A stretch of DNA of 64,000 bases, taken from Pseudomonas anuradhapurensis. Lineage in GTDB: Bacteria; Pseudomonadota; Gammaproteobacteria; Pseudomonadales; Pseudomonadaceae. Location: positions 192,001-256,000 of the forward strand of contig NZ_CP077097.1 in NCBI RefSeq assembly GCF_014269225.2, read 5' to 3'. Under the pieces are notes generated by a model. The model was not told the origin of the DNA. It saw nothing but the letters and a program-made list of their open reading frames with translations, and ran no database searches. The position numbers and the translations under genes were made by a program. Positions 36,954 to 44,983 of the stretch are shown piece after piece (position 1 is the first letter of the stretch; every line of letters begins with the position of its first letter).

Positions 36954-38337
36954 GGTGCAGGGCTCCAGTCGGGGTAGGGGCAGAGGCAAAGCGGTAAGTC
37001 GAGCCAGGGTGGTCGGCGGGCAGGTACGGGTGGTCGGCCTGGAACAGCTTTTCGCGCAATGTGCCTTCGGCGTAGGCGGTCTTGTAGCGGCCACGTTGCT
37101 GCAGCTGCGGGATGACCAGGTCGATGAAGGCCTCGAAGCTTTCCGGGGTGACGGTGCGGGTCAGGTTGAAGCCGTCCAGGCCGGTTTCATCGATCCAGGC
37201 GATCAGCTGCTCGGCCACTTGCTCCGGCGCGCCGACCAGGGTCACGTAGCGGCCACCCAGGGCGTGCTGTTGCAACAGGCGCCGCCGCGTCCAGGCGTTG
37301 TCCTGCAACTGGCGCGTGGCGGACTGGATGGCATTGCCCTGGCGGAAGGCGATCGGTTCGTCCAGCTCGAAGGCGGCAAAGTCGATACCGGTGGAGGCCG
37401 CGAAATGCGCCACCCCCGCCTCGGCACTGGCATGCTGGAGGTACTCGGCGTGCCTGGCCTGGGCCTGTTGCTCGGTGGCCGCGACGATCACCGTGATGCC
37501 CATGAACACCTTGACCGCCTGCGCGTCGCGCCCAGCGGCCTGGGCAGCGGCCCGCACCTTGTCTACCTGGGCGCGGGTGGCGGCCTTGTCCTGGCCACTG
37601 ATGAACACGCATTCGGCATGGTTGCCGGCGAAGGCCAGGCCACGCGCGGAACTGCCGGCCTGGAACAGCACCGGCGTGCGCTGCGGCGACGGCTCGCTCA
37701 GGTGATAGCCCTCGACCTGGTAGAACTCACCTTGGTGGCGGACCTTGCGTACCCTGTCGGGCCGCGCATAGACGCGCTGCTGGCGGTCGGCGACCACCGC
37801 ATCGTCGGCCCAGCTGCCTTCCAGCAGCTTGTACAGCACCTGCAGGTATTCGTCGGCCTGGTCGTAGCGGCGGTCATGCTCAGGTTGCTGCGCCAGGCCC
37901 ATGGCCCGGGCGGCACTGTCGAGGTAGCCGGTAACGATGTTCCAGCCCACCCGGCCATTGCTCAGGTGGTCCAGGGTGGAAAGACGCCGGGCGAACAGGT
38001 ACGGCGCCTCGTAGGTGAGGTTGGCGGTAAGGCCGAAGCCCAGGTGGCGGGTGACGGCAGCCATGGCCGAGACCAGCAGCAGCGGGTCGTTGACCGGCAG
38101 CTGGATCGACTCCTTGAGGGTGACGTCAAGCGACTGGCCATAGATGTCGTAGGTACCGACGATATCGGCGAGGAACAGCCCGTCGAACAGGCCGCGTTCC
38201 AGCAGCCGCGCCAGGTTGGTCCAGTAGTCGAGAGTCTTGTACTGGGTCGAGGTATCCCGCGGGTGAGTCCACAGGCCGTGGTTGATGTGCCCGATGCAGT
38301 TCATGTTGAAGGCATTGAGCAGGATCTGCTTGGCCAT
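36946..38337 (-). CDS. DszA/NtaA-like FMN-dependent monooxygenase
   Basis: A 463-residue LLM flavin monooxygenase of the NtaA/SnaA/DszA group. Seen: GLWTHPRDTSTQYKTLDYWTNLARLLERGLFDGLFLADIVG, NLTYEAPYLFARRLSTLDHLSNGRVGWNIVTG (the phosphate/flavin-binding block) and SPQRTPVLFQAGSS. Members oxidise sulfones, nitrilotriacetate and similar compounds using FMNH2 from a partner. It shares one base with the sfnB-like gene upstream and overlaps metQ by 8, so oxidation and uptake are coupled. Probably releases sulfite or sulfinate from an organosulfur compound; exact substrate unknown. Confidence 0.88.
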   Translation of the reverse strand: MAKQILLNAFNMNCIGHINHGLWTHPRDTSTQYKTLDYWTNLARLLERGLFDGLFLADIVGTYDIYGQSLDVTLKESIQLPVNDPLLLVSAMAAVTRHLGFGLTANLTYEAPYLFARRLSTLDHLSNGRVGWNIVTGYLDSAARAMGLAQQPEHDRRYDQADEYLQVLYKLLEGSWADDAVVADRQQRVYARPDRVRKVRHQGEFYQVEGYHLSEPSPQRTPVLFQAGSSARGLAFAGNHAECVFISGQDKAATRAQVDKVRAAAQAAGRDAQAVKVFMGITVIVAATEQQAQARHAEYLQHASAEAGVAHFAASTGIDFAAFELDEPIAFRQGNAIQSATRQLQDNAWTRRRLLQQHALGGRYVTLVGAPEQVAEQLIAWIDETGLDGFNLTRTVTPESFEAFIDLVIPQLQQRGRYKTAYAEGTLREKLFQADHPYLPADHPGSTYRFASAPTPTGALHHA

Positions 38338-39518
38338 CAGATGGTCCCCCGGCGTGGCGGGTTGGCATCGTTGAGGTAGTAATTGCCGATGGCGTGGTAC
38401 TTCCAGCGCACCGGGTCATGCAGGGTGTGCACGCGGGCGTTGCGCCAGTGGCGATCGAGGTTGTGTTCGGCGAGAGTGGCCTGGCTGCCGCTCAGCTCGA
38501 ACAGCGTCGTGCCGGCTGCCAGGGATATCTCGGTGCTGATCGCGCGGGCTTCGGCCACGGCAATGGAGGCAGCGGCAACCTTGTCGGCGCTGCTGTCGTC
38601 GCGGGCGCGGTCCAGGTATTCGCCGGCACGCTCCAGCAGGGCTTCGGCGGCGTGCAGACGGATCGCCAGCTGGCCGAAGCTCTTCAGCGTCAACGGGTCG
38701 TCGGTGGCCTTGTCCAGGCCGGAGTCGACCCACGGGCGGCTACGGCTGCGCACGAAGTGCAAGGCGTCTTCATAGGCGGCGCGGGCGATGCCGGTGTCGA
38801 TCGCGGCATGAAGAATCTGCGCCAGCGGGCCGACCGGGGTAGGGCGCTCGAAGGCGCTCTGGAACGGCACCACGTCGGCGGCGCTGACATGGACATTGTC
38901 GAACACCACCGAGCCGCTGCCGGTGGTGCGCTGGCCGAAACCGCTCCAGTCGTCGATCACCTGCAGGCCCTGGCTGTCGGCCGGGACGAACGCCAGGTGT
39001 TGCACGCCGTGCTCGTCGACTACCGAGGTGGGAATGCGCTGGGCGTAGATGGCCCCGGTGGCGTAGAACTTGCGGCCATTGATGCGGAAACCGTCGCCAT
39101 CGCGGCTCAGGCGGGTGGTGCGGTCGTTGGCAGTCCTGGTGCCCAGTTCGGCCAGGGCGTTGCCGAAGCGACGGCCAGCCAATACTTCGCCATACAGGCG
39201 CTTTTGCTGTTCGGGCGAACCATTCACCCGCAGCACTTCCAGGGCGTAGAAGTGGTTCTGCGGGATCTGCCCGAGCGAGCCGTCGGCCTGGGCGATGCGG
39301 GCGATGACCTTGGCCAGGGTGACATTGGACACCCCGGCACCGCCGAAGGCCTTGGGCACGCTGATGGCCCACAGGCCGGAGCGGGTGAACAGCTCCAGTT
39401 CGGCGTGCGGCAGGCGGCGTTCGCGGTCGCGCTGAGCGCTGTCGCGGCGCAGTTGCTGGGTGATGTCTTCGGCGACGGCCAGTGCTTGGGTGTCGTTGGT
39501 AATGATGGTTGTAGTCAT
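38337..39518 (-). CDS. sfnB: SfnB-type acyl-CoA dehydrogenase-like sulfur acquisition enzyme (1)
   Basis: A 393-residue flavoprotein with the acyl-CoA dehydrogenase fold but of the SfnB/DszC group, which oxygenates organosulfur compounds. Typical blocks: LWAISVPKAFGGAGVSNVTLAKVIARIAQADGSLGQIPQNHF, NGRKFYATGA, DDWSGFGQRTTGSGSVVFDNV and the C-terminal NARVHTLHDPVRWKYHAIGNYYLN. A close paralogue lies directly upstream at 39660-40901. One-base overlap with the DszA-like gene. Likely acts with FMNH2 on sulfones or sulfoxides. Confidence 0.88.
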   Translation of the reverse strand: MTTTIITNDTQALAVAEDITQQLRRDSAQRDRERRLPHAELELFTRSGLWAISVPKAFGGAGVSNVTLAKVIARIAQADGSLGQIPQNHFYALEVLRVNGSPEQQKRLYGEVLAGRRFGNALAELGTRTANDRTTRLSRDGDGFRINGRKFYATGAIYAQRIPTSVVDEHGVQHLAFVPADSQGLQVIDDWSGFGQRTTGSGSVVFDNVHVSAADVVPFQSAFERPTPVGPLAQILHAAIDTGIARAAYEDALHFVRSRSRPWVDSGLDKATDDPLTLKSFGQLAIRLHAAEALLERAGEYLDRARDDSSADKVAAASIAVAEARAISTEISLAAGTTLFELSGSQATLAEHNLDRHWRNARVHTLHDPVRWKYHAIGNYYLNDANPPRRGTI

Positions 39519-39529
39519 GGTGTTCTCCG

Positions 39530-39648
39530 GGGGCCGCTGTGCGGCCCTTCGCGGGCTCGCCCGCTCCCACGGGTAAAGTGATACCCGTTCAGGCGGTGGG
39601 AAGCCTGTGGGAGCGGGCGAGCCCGCGAAGGGCTGCGCAGCAGCCCCA
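39530..39648. repeat. REP pair, class A, between sfnB paralogues
   Basis: Two inverted class A units (gcccttcgcgggctcgcc... and gtgggagcgggcgagcccgc...) flanked by gggggccgc/gcagcccc arms. Confidence 0.85.
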
Positions 39649-39659
39649 AAGGCAGCAAA

Positions 39660-40901
39660 TCAGATCCAGGAATGCCGCGCAGGCAGCGTGCCGTTGAGGT
39701 GGTAAGCGCCCACCGCGTGGTACTTCCAGCGCACCGGGTCATGCAGGGTGTGCACCCGGGCGTTGCGCCAGTGGCGGTCGAGGTTGAATTCGGCAAGGGT
39801 GGCGCGGCTGCCGGCCAGCTCGAACAGCTTCTCGCTGGCCTGCAGGGCGATCTCGGTAGTCAGCACCTTGGCCTCGGCCACCGCGATCGAGGCGCGCGCC
39901 GCGCTTGCGGCGTCGATCGGCGCCGCATTGACTTCGTCGAGGACCCGCGCCGCCTTGCGCAGCATCGCTTCGGCGGCGTGCAGTTCGAGCTTCAGGCGGC
40001 CGACGTCGGCAATCACATACGGATCGTCACTGGCACGTTCGACATTGGCGTCGACCCATGGGCGCGACTTCTCGCGGACGAATGTGATCGCATCCTCGAT
40101 CGCCGCTTCGGCAATGCCTGCATCGATGGCCGCCTGGATCAGTTGCGAAGCTGCACCCTGGGTATTGGCGATGTCGCGCTGGCGCCAGTTGTCGATCACC
40201 AGCTCGGCCTCCACTGGCACCTGGTCGAGCAGCACGGTGCCGCTGGCGGTAGTGCGCTGGCCGAACCCGGACCAGTCATCGACGATGCGCAGCCCCGGGC
40301 TGCCGCGGCGGACGAACGCCAGGCGCTGGCGGCCTTCGTCGTCCAGCGCCTTGACCGCCACCCAATGGGCGAACAGTGCACCCGTGGAATAGAACTTCTC
40401 ACCGCTGATGCAATAGCCGTCGCCGGCCCGGGTAAGCCTGGCCTTGAGTGTGAGGGTATCTTTGGTGCCGCGCTCGGGCCCGGCATTGCCGATGCGCCAG
40501 CCGTCAAGCACGCTGCGGTAGATCGCTGCCTGCTGCGCTTCGGTACCGGTCAGGCGCAGCAGTTGCAGGATGCCGAACTGGTTCTGCGGGATCTGCCCCA
40601 GGGCCGGGTCGGCGGCGCTGATCAGGCGGAACACTTCGGCGATGGTCTCGAACGACACTTCGGGGCCGCCAAAGGCTTTGGGGACGCTGATGCTGCCCAG
40701 GCCGCTGCGGGTGAACAGCTCGATCTCGGCCCATGGCAGTTTGCGTTGCTGGTCGCGGCGGGCGGCCTGCTCGCGGGCGACCTCGGCCAGTTCGCGGGCC
40801 GCTTGCAAGGCTTCGGCGTCGTTGCGCAGCACCTTGGCTGGCAGCAGCACCGGCGAGCTGTCCAGGTCGCTGTGGAATCGGGTATTGGCTTGGCTGGACA
40901 T
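39660..40901 (-). CDS. SfnB-type acyl-CoA dehydrogenase-like sulfur acquisition enzyme (2)
   Basis: A 413-residue paralogue of the 38337-39518 product, sharing RSGLGSISVPKAFGGPEVSFETIAEVFRLISAADPALGQIPQNQF, DDWSGFGQRTTASGTV and an almost identical C-terminal NARVHTLHDPVRWKYHAVGAYHLN. The two differ throughout the middle, so they are old duplicates with likely different substrates. It is the first gene of the sfnB-dszA-met series; a REP pair separates it from the second copy, which may weaken downstream expression. AT-rich sequence around 41050-41100 is the likely promoter. Confidence 0.87.
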   Translation of the reverse strand: MSSQANTRFHSDLDSSPVLLPAKVLRNDAEALQAARELAEVAREQAARRDQQRKLPWAEIELFTRSGLGSISVPKAFGGPEVSFETIAEVFRLISAADPALGQIPQNQFGILQLLRLTGTEAQQAAIYRSVLDGWRIGNAGPERGTKDTLTLKARLTRAGDGYCISGEKFYSTGALFAHWVAVKALDDEGRQRLAFVRRGSPGLRIVDDWSGFGQRTTASGTVLLDQVPVEAELVIDNWRQRDIANTQGAASQLIQAAIDAGIAEAAIEDAITFVREKSRPWVDANVERASDDPYVIADVGRLKLELHAAEAMLRKAARVLDEVNAAPIDAASAARASIAVAEAKVLTTEIALQASEKLFELAGSRATLAEFNLDRHWRNARVHTLHDPVRWKYHAVGAYHLNGTLPARHSWI

Positions 40902-41121
40902 CAGTGCCGCTCCTTGGCTGCACTCAATGCCCTGGCGTTGCGCACTGGGGTGATTGTGATCCTGACCATTCCTGACCTCACAAATTGGTTATGTCGCTGT
41001 AGCGGGTCGCGACGGATGTGTGCTGGTCCGGTGGTCCGGTGGATATACCCTAATGCTTTATAAAAACTTTATGAACTAACTCTTTGGAATATGTATAGAA
41101 GGAGGGATTTGTTGCGGATGC

Positions 41122-41159
41122 GCCGGCTCCTTCGCAGGCGCGCCCGCGAAGAGGCCGGC
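41122..41159. repeat. REP-like hairpin, class A variant
   Basis: gccggctccttcgcaggcgc then gcccgcgaagaggccggc, just after the end of tcyN. Serves the gap between tcyN and the sfnB copy. Confidence 0.7.
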
Positions 41160-41165
41160 TAAGGT

Positions 41166-41930
41166 TCACTCGGAAGCGGCTGTCCCGAGGAACTTGCGCA
41201 GGAATTGCCGGGTACGTTCTTCCTTCGGTGCCGCGAACAGCGCCTTGGCCTCGCCTTGTTCCACGATCACCCCCTTGTCGAAGAAGATCACCCGGTTCGC
41301 CACGTCCCGGGCAAAGCTCATCTCGTGGGTCACGATGATCATGGTGCGTCGCTCCTCGGCCAGGCCGCGGATGGTCGCCAGCACTTCACCCACCAGCTCC
41401 GGGTCGAGCGCCGAAGTCGGTTCGTCGAACAGGATCACCTCCGGTTCCATGGCCAGGGCCCGGGCGATGGCTACCCGTTGCTGCTGGCCACCGGACAGGC
41501 GCCGCGGGTAGGCATCTTCCTTGCCCGCCAGGCCGACCTTGGCCAACAGGCGCCGGCCCAGCTCGATGGCCTGCTCGCGGGGCGTCTTCTTGACGATCAC
41601 CGGGCCCTCGATGACGTTCTCCAGGGCGGTGCGGTGCGGGAACAGGTTGAAGTTCTGGAAGACGAACCCGGCCTGCTGGCGCAGGCGGCGGATCGCGCTT
41701 TGCTGGCCACCCAGCGGGCGGTTGGCGTCGATGCTGATGTCACCGATCTGGATCTGCCCGGCATCGGGGGTTTCCAGCAGGTTCAGGCAACGCAGGAAGG
41801 TGGTTTTGCCAGACCCGCTCGGGCCGATGATCGCCACCACCTCGCCCGGCTGCACGGTCAGGTCGATACCGTTGAGCACGGTCTGGCCCTTGAACCGCTT
41901 GGTCAGGCCTTTGACTTCAATCATGCTCAA
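41166..41930 (-). CDS. tcyN: Cystine/polar amino-acid ABC transporter ATP-binding protein
   Basis: A 254-residue ABC ATPase: [43 protein letters not shown] and IIVTHEMSFARD. Sequence type is that of polar amino-acid uptake (HisP/GlnQ/TcyN). It overlaps the permease gene by 4 bases and ends the three-gene tcyJLN operon. The gene name rests on the operon context (cystine-type binding protein, sulfur neighbourhood) rather than on a specific motif. Confidence 0.88.
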   Translation of the reverse strand: MSMIEVKGLTKRFKGQTVLNGIDLTVQPGEVVAIIGPSGSGKTTFLRCLNLLETPDAGQIQIGDISIDANRPLGGQQSAIRRLRQQAGFVFQNFNLFPHRTALENVIEGPVIVKKTPREQAIELGRRLLAKVGLAGKEDAYPRRLSGGQQQRVAIARALAMEPEVILFDEPTSALDPELVGEVLATIRGLAEERRTMIIVTHEMSFARDVANRVIFFDKGVIVEQGEAKALFAAPKEERTRQFLRKFLGTAASE

Positions 41931-42595
41931 TGCTCCTGGTCATGCTGGTTGACGCGGGCTTCCATGCGGTTCTGGAAGTGCGCGAGGATGCTGCACAGCA
42001 CCCAGTAGATGACTGCGACCGCCACGTACATGGTGAACACCTCGAAGGTGCGCGCGGTAATCAGCTGGGCCTGGCGGAACAGCTCGGGCACCTGGATGGT
42101 CGCCGCCAGGGCGGTGTCCTTGACCAGCGAGATGAAGCTGTTGCCCAACGGTGGCAGGGCGGTGCGCAAGGCTTGTGGCAGGATGGCCCGGCGCATGGCC
42201 TGGACACGGGTCATGCCGATGCTGGCAGCGGCTTCCCACTGGCCGCGGTCGATCGAGGAGATCGCCGCGCGGAGGATTTCGCAGATGTAGGCGGCCATGT
42301 TCAGCGACAGGCCGATCAGCGAGGCCGGGATCGGGTCCAGCTCGATGCCGATCTGCGGCATGCCGAAATAGATCACGAACAGCTGTACCAGCAGCGGTGT
42401 GCCGCGGAAAAACGACACGTAAACCCGGGCCAGCCAGTTCAGTGGCATGATCTTCGACAGCCGCATCAGCGCCAGGGCAAACCCCAGCAGCAGGCCGAAG
42501 AACATGCCGCCAACGCTGAGCAGCACGGTATAACCCGCGCCCTTCAGCAGGAAGGGCGCAGAATCGACAACGAGTTGCAGGCTTTCAGCGATCAT
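41927..42595 (-). CDS. tcyL: Cystine/polar amino-acid ABC transporter permease
   Basis: A 222-residue inner-membrane permease of the HisM type with about five helices, including FLLKGAGYTVLLSVGGMFFGLLLGFALALMRLS and the EAA-type loop EAAASIGMTRVQAMRRAILPQALRTALPPLGNSF. Overlaps both neighbours by 4 bases, so it is strictly co-translated with the ATPase and binding protein. Forms the membrane channel for cystine or related amino acids. Confidence 0.88.
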   Translation of the reverse strand: MIAESLQLVVDSAPFLLKGAGYTVLLSVGGMFFGLLLGFALALMRLSKIMPLNWLARVYVSFFRGTPLLVQLFVIYFGMPQIGIELDPIPASLIGLSLNMAAYICEILRAAISSIDRGQWEAAASIGMTRVQAMRRAILPQALRTALPPLGNSFISLVKDTALAATIQVPELFRQAQLITARTFEVFTMYVAVAVIYWVLCSILAHFQNRMEARVNQHDQEH

Positions 42596-43386
42596 TTGGT
42601 GACATCGGCACCGAAGTACTTCTCGGACAGCTTGGCCAGCGTGCCGTCAGCCTTGAGCTTGTCCAGTGCCTTGTTGATCGCGGCCAGCAGTTCCGGCTCG
42701 CCTTTGCGCAGGGCCACGCCGCTTTCCAGGCGCGAGAAGGCATCGCCGGCCAGCTGGGTGTCCTTGGCTTTCTGTGCATATTCCAGCGCGGCCAGGCGAT
42801 CGATCAGGATGGCGTCGATACGGCCGTTGCGCAGGTCGGCAAACTTGCTCGGGTCGTCTTCATAGGTGCGCACATCGGCTTGCGGCACATCCTGTTTCAC
42901 CCACTGCTCGTAGTTGGTACCCAGGCCCACGCCAACCTTCTTGCCGGCCAGGTCGGCGGCCTTGTGGATGTTCAGCTGCTCGGCCTTCTTCTTCAGGATC
43001 AGCGCCTGGATACCGGAGATGGTGTAGGGCTCGGAGAAGTCGTACTTCTTCTTGCGCTCCTCGGAAATGGTCACCTGGTTGATCACCACGTCCAGGCGCT
43101 TGGACTCCAGTGCGGCGAGGATGCCGTCCCACTTGGTCGGCTGCACCTTGGCCTTGACGCCGAGTTCCTTGGCCAGCAGTTCCGACAGCTCGACTTCGAA
43201 GCCGGTCAGCTTGCCGTTCTCGTCCTGGAAGCTGAACGGTGGGTAGGTGCCTTCCAGGCCGACGTTGATCACGCCTTTTTCCTGGATGGTCTTCAGCTGT
43301 TCGCCGGCAAAGGCCTGGCTGAGCAGGCCGGCACCCAGCAGGAGAGCCAGGCTGGCGTTGAGTAGCGGTTTGGCGAATTTCGACAT
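42592..43386 (-). CDS. tcyJ: Cystine-binding periplasmic protein (FliY/TcyJ type)
   Basis: A 264-residue SBP_bac_3 binding protein with a signal peptide (KPLLNASLALLLGAGLLSQAFAGE). The mature part begins TIQEKGVINVGLEGTYPPFSFQDENGKLTGFEVELSELLAKELG, the standard polar amino-acid binding fold, and keeps QVTISEERKKKYDFSEPYTISG. It resembles E. coli FliY (cystine-binding). The first gene of tcyJLN; a 10-bp AT-rich inverted repeat lies 66 bases upstream (43452-43476). Confidence 0.9.
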   Translation of the reverse strand: MSKFAKPLLNASLALLLGAGLLSQAFAGEQLKTIQEKGVINVGLEGTYPPFSFQDENGKLTGFEVELSELLAKELGVKAKVQPTKWDGILAALESKRLDVVINQVTISEERKKKYDFSEPYTISGIQALILKKKAEQLNIHKAADLAGKKVGVGLGTNYEQWVKQDVPQADVRTYEDDPSKFADLRNGRIDAILIDRLAALEYAQKAKDTQLAGDAFSRLESGVALRKGEPELLAAINKALDKLKADGTLAKLSEKYFGADVTK

Positions 43387-43451
43387 GTGGAAGCCCCGCG
43401 CTTGTTGTCAGTGGTGGGTGGCGACTATAGGGTTGGCCGGTTAGGCCAGGA

Positions 43452-43476
43452 AATAATAAAAAATTATTTTATTATT
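43452..43476. promoter_or_regulatory. 10-bp A/T-only inverted repeat upstream of tcyJ
   Basis: aataataaaa, 5-base spacer, ttttattatt: perfect arms. The location upstream of a sulfur-starvation operon makes a CysB-type or other activator site possible; the binding protein is unknown. Confidence 0.5.
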
Positions 43477-43629
43477 CCCTTTCGTGTTTTTGTCAGTGCC
43501 GGCTGCATTCAGGGTAGGCGAGTATCTGTTCCCCGTCATCGCTGCTTATGCCTGACATAGTGCAGGATGGAATAAAGCGTTGTTTTTTCCAAGGTAAGGA
43601 TTTGCCGTAGAGTGGATTGCATGTATGCA

Positions 43630-43714
43630 GGCCCGACCTTTGGCGGGTAAACCCGCTGCCACAGCTACTGTGCGTTCGCTGTGGAGCGGGTTTGCCGGCG
43701 AAGGGCCGGACCTG
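43630..43714. repeat. REP-like pair, class A variant
   Basis: gcccgacctttggcgggtaa... and its inverse (gtggagcgggtttgccggcg...) form a diverged pair upstream of the acetyltransferase. Confidence 0.7.
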
Positions 43715-43756
43715 CCAATAAAAAATGAGTCTGGCCTACTCAGGCAGGAGAAAACC

Positions 43757-44689
43757 GTGAGCGAACAACCTTCATCCGGGCACTGGCAGTTGCAGAGCAT
43801 CGTCGCCGGTCTGCGCGGCGCCCGTGAACAATGGCGTACGCGCAATGGCCGCAGCAGTGGCGAGCAAGGCGGGCGTGAGTTGCCTTCGCGCGAGGCGATG
43901 CGGCAGATTCTCGAGCAACTGTGCGGCGCGCTGTTCCCCATGCGCCTTGGCCCGGTCGACCTGCGTGAAGAAAGTGAAGACTTCTACGTAGGCCATACCC
44001 TGGATGCCGCGCTGACCGCCTTGCTGGCCCAGGCCCGCCTGGAGCTGCGCTACGCCGCGCGGCAAAACAAGGCCGAACTGGCCGACGTCGACGCCCATGC
44101 GCTGCGCCTGGTCCAGGGCTTTGCCGCCGCTCTGCCGGGCCTGCGCGTGCTGCTCGATACCGACGTGCTGGCCGCCTACCACGGTGACCCGGCGGCGCGC
44201 AGCGTCGATGAAGTGCTGCTGTGCTACCCCGGCATCCTGGCGATCATCCACCACCGCCTGGCGCACCACTTGTACCAGGCCGGCTTGCCGCTGCTGGCGC
44301 GGATCAGCTCGGAGCTGGCGCATTCGGCCACGGGCATCGACATCCACCCCGGGGCACAGATCGGCCCAAGCTTCTTCATCGACCATGGTACCGGTGTGGT
44401 GATCGGCGAAACCGCGATCATCGGTCAGCGCGTGCGCATCTACCAGGCCGTGACCCTGGGAGCCAAGCGCTTCCCCAGCGACGAGTCGGGGACCCTGCAC
44501 AAAGGCCTGCCGCGTCACCCGATCGTCGAAGACGATGTGGTCATCTATGCCGGCGCCACGGTCCTGGGGCGGATCACCATCGGCAAAGGCTCGACCATCG
44601 GCGGCAATGTGTGGCTGACCCGTAGCGTGCCGGCCGACAGCAACATTACCCAGGCCAACCTGCAGCTGGATTGCCAGGACAAGAATTGA
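43757..44689 (+). CDS. epsC: Serine O-acetyltransferase (EpsC/CysE type)
   Basis: A 310-residue acetyltransferase that makes O-acetylserine for cysteine synthesis. The N-terminal helical part (about 1-180) is longer than in CysE and matches the EpsC type; the left-handed beta-helix follows (ATGIDIHPGAQIGPSFFIDHGTGVVIGETAIIGQRVRIYQAVTLGAKR, with the catalytic His pair). The start is GTG 43757, set by AGGAG seven bases upstream; the longer ATG frame crosses the REP pair. Placed divergent from cystine uptake, in keeping with sulfur assimilation. Confidence 0.88.
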   Translation: MSEQPSSGHWQLQSIVAGLRGAREQWRTRNGRSSGEQGGRELPSREAMRQILEQLCGALFPMRLGPVDLREESEDFYVGHTLDAALTALLAQARLELRYAARQNKAELADVDAHALRLVQGFAAALPGLRVLLDTDVLAAYHGDPAARSVDEVLLCYPGILAIIHHRLAHHLYQAGLPLLARISSELAHSATGIDIHPGAQIGPSFFIDHGTGVVIGETAIIGQRVRIYQAVTLGAKRFPSDESGTLHKGLPRHPIVEDDVVIYAGATVLGRITIGKGSTIGGNVWLTRSVPADSNITQANLQLDCQDKN

Positions 44690-44713
44690 TCGAGCATCTC
44701 TTTAGCCTGTACT

Positions 44714-44807
44714 GGCCTCTTCGCGGGCTTGCCCGCTCTCACAGGGACCGCACAAATATTGAATCTTGTGCATTACCTGTGGGAGCGGGCAAGCCCGCGA
44801 AGAGGTC
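44714..44807. repeat. REP pair, class A
   Basis: ggcctcttcgcgggcttgcc... and its inverse gtgggagcgggcaagcccgc..., separated by about 36 bases, in the gap before the BCCT gene. Confidence 0.87.
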
Positions 44808-44926
44808 AGTGCAGGAGGGCACCAACCAGCGCCCTGATTCGCATTGACATCCGATCCATGTTTAACTTGAACGCTTGTTCAATGAAAAACGCTGGTCCGC
44901 TGCCGGTGTTCAACAGGAGGATTCCT

Positions 44927-44983
44927 TTGCTGAACCCGTTCATTCCGAACCTTACGTCATTCGACGAGGTGCGCCGCCCATGA
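44927..44983 (+). CDS. Putative 18-residue leader peptide of the BCCT gene
   Basis: An AGGAGG at 44915-44920, six bases before a TTG codon, opens an 18-codon frame whose product would be MLNPFIPNLTSFDEVRRP. Its stop TGA overlaps the BCCT start in an ATGA (44980-44983). The BCCT gene itself has only a weak GAGG far upstream, so translation may pass from this leader to the carrier. No run of regulatory codons is seen. The alternative is a chance frame beside a displaced Shine-Dalgarno. Confidence 0.45.
   Translation: MLNPFIPNLTSFDEVRRP

Larger units (their letters stand above)
43387..43756. promoter_or_regulatory. 370-base divergent region between tcyJ and serine acetyltransferase
   Basis: No gene. 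From left to right: the tcyJ leader; an all-A/T inverted repeat aataataaaa/ttttattatt (43452-43476) that stands out in this GC-rich genome; about 150 unremarkable bases; a REP-type pair (43630-43714); and the AGGAG of the acetyltransferase. The AT palindrome is a candidate promoter/operator for the cystine operon. Confidence 0.6.

Noticed and set aside
41024..41042. Tandem repeat tggtccgg x2 plus tgg upstream of the sfnB copy
   Set aside because: Only two units of eight bases; too short to separate from chance in GC-rich DNA.
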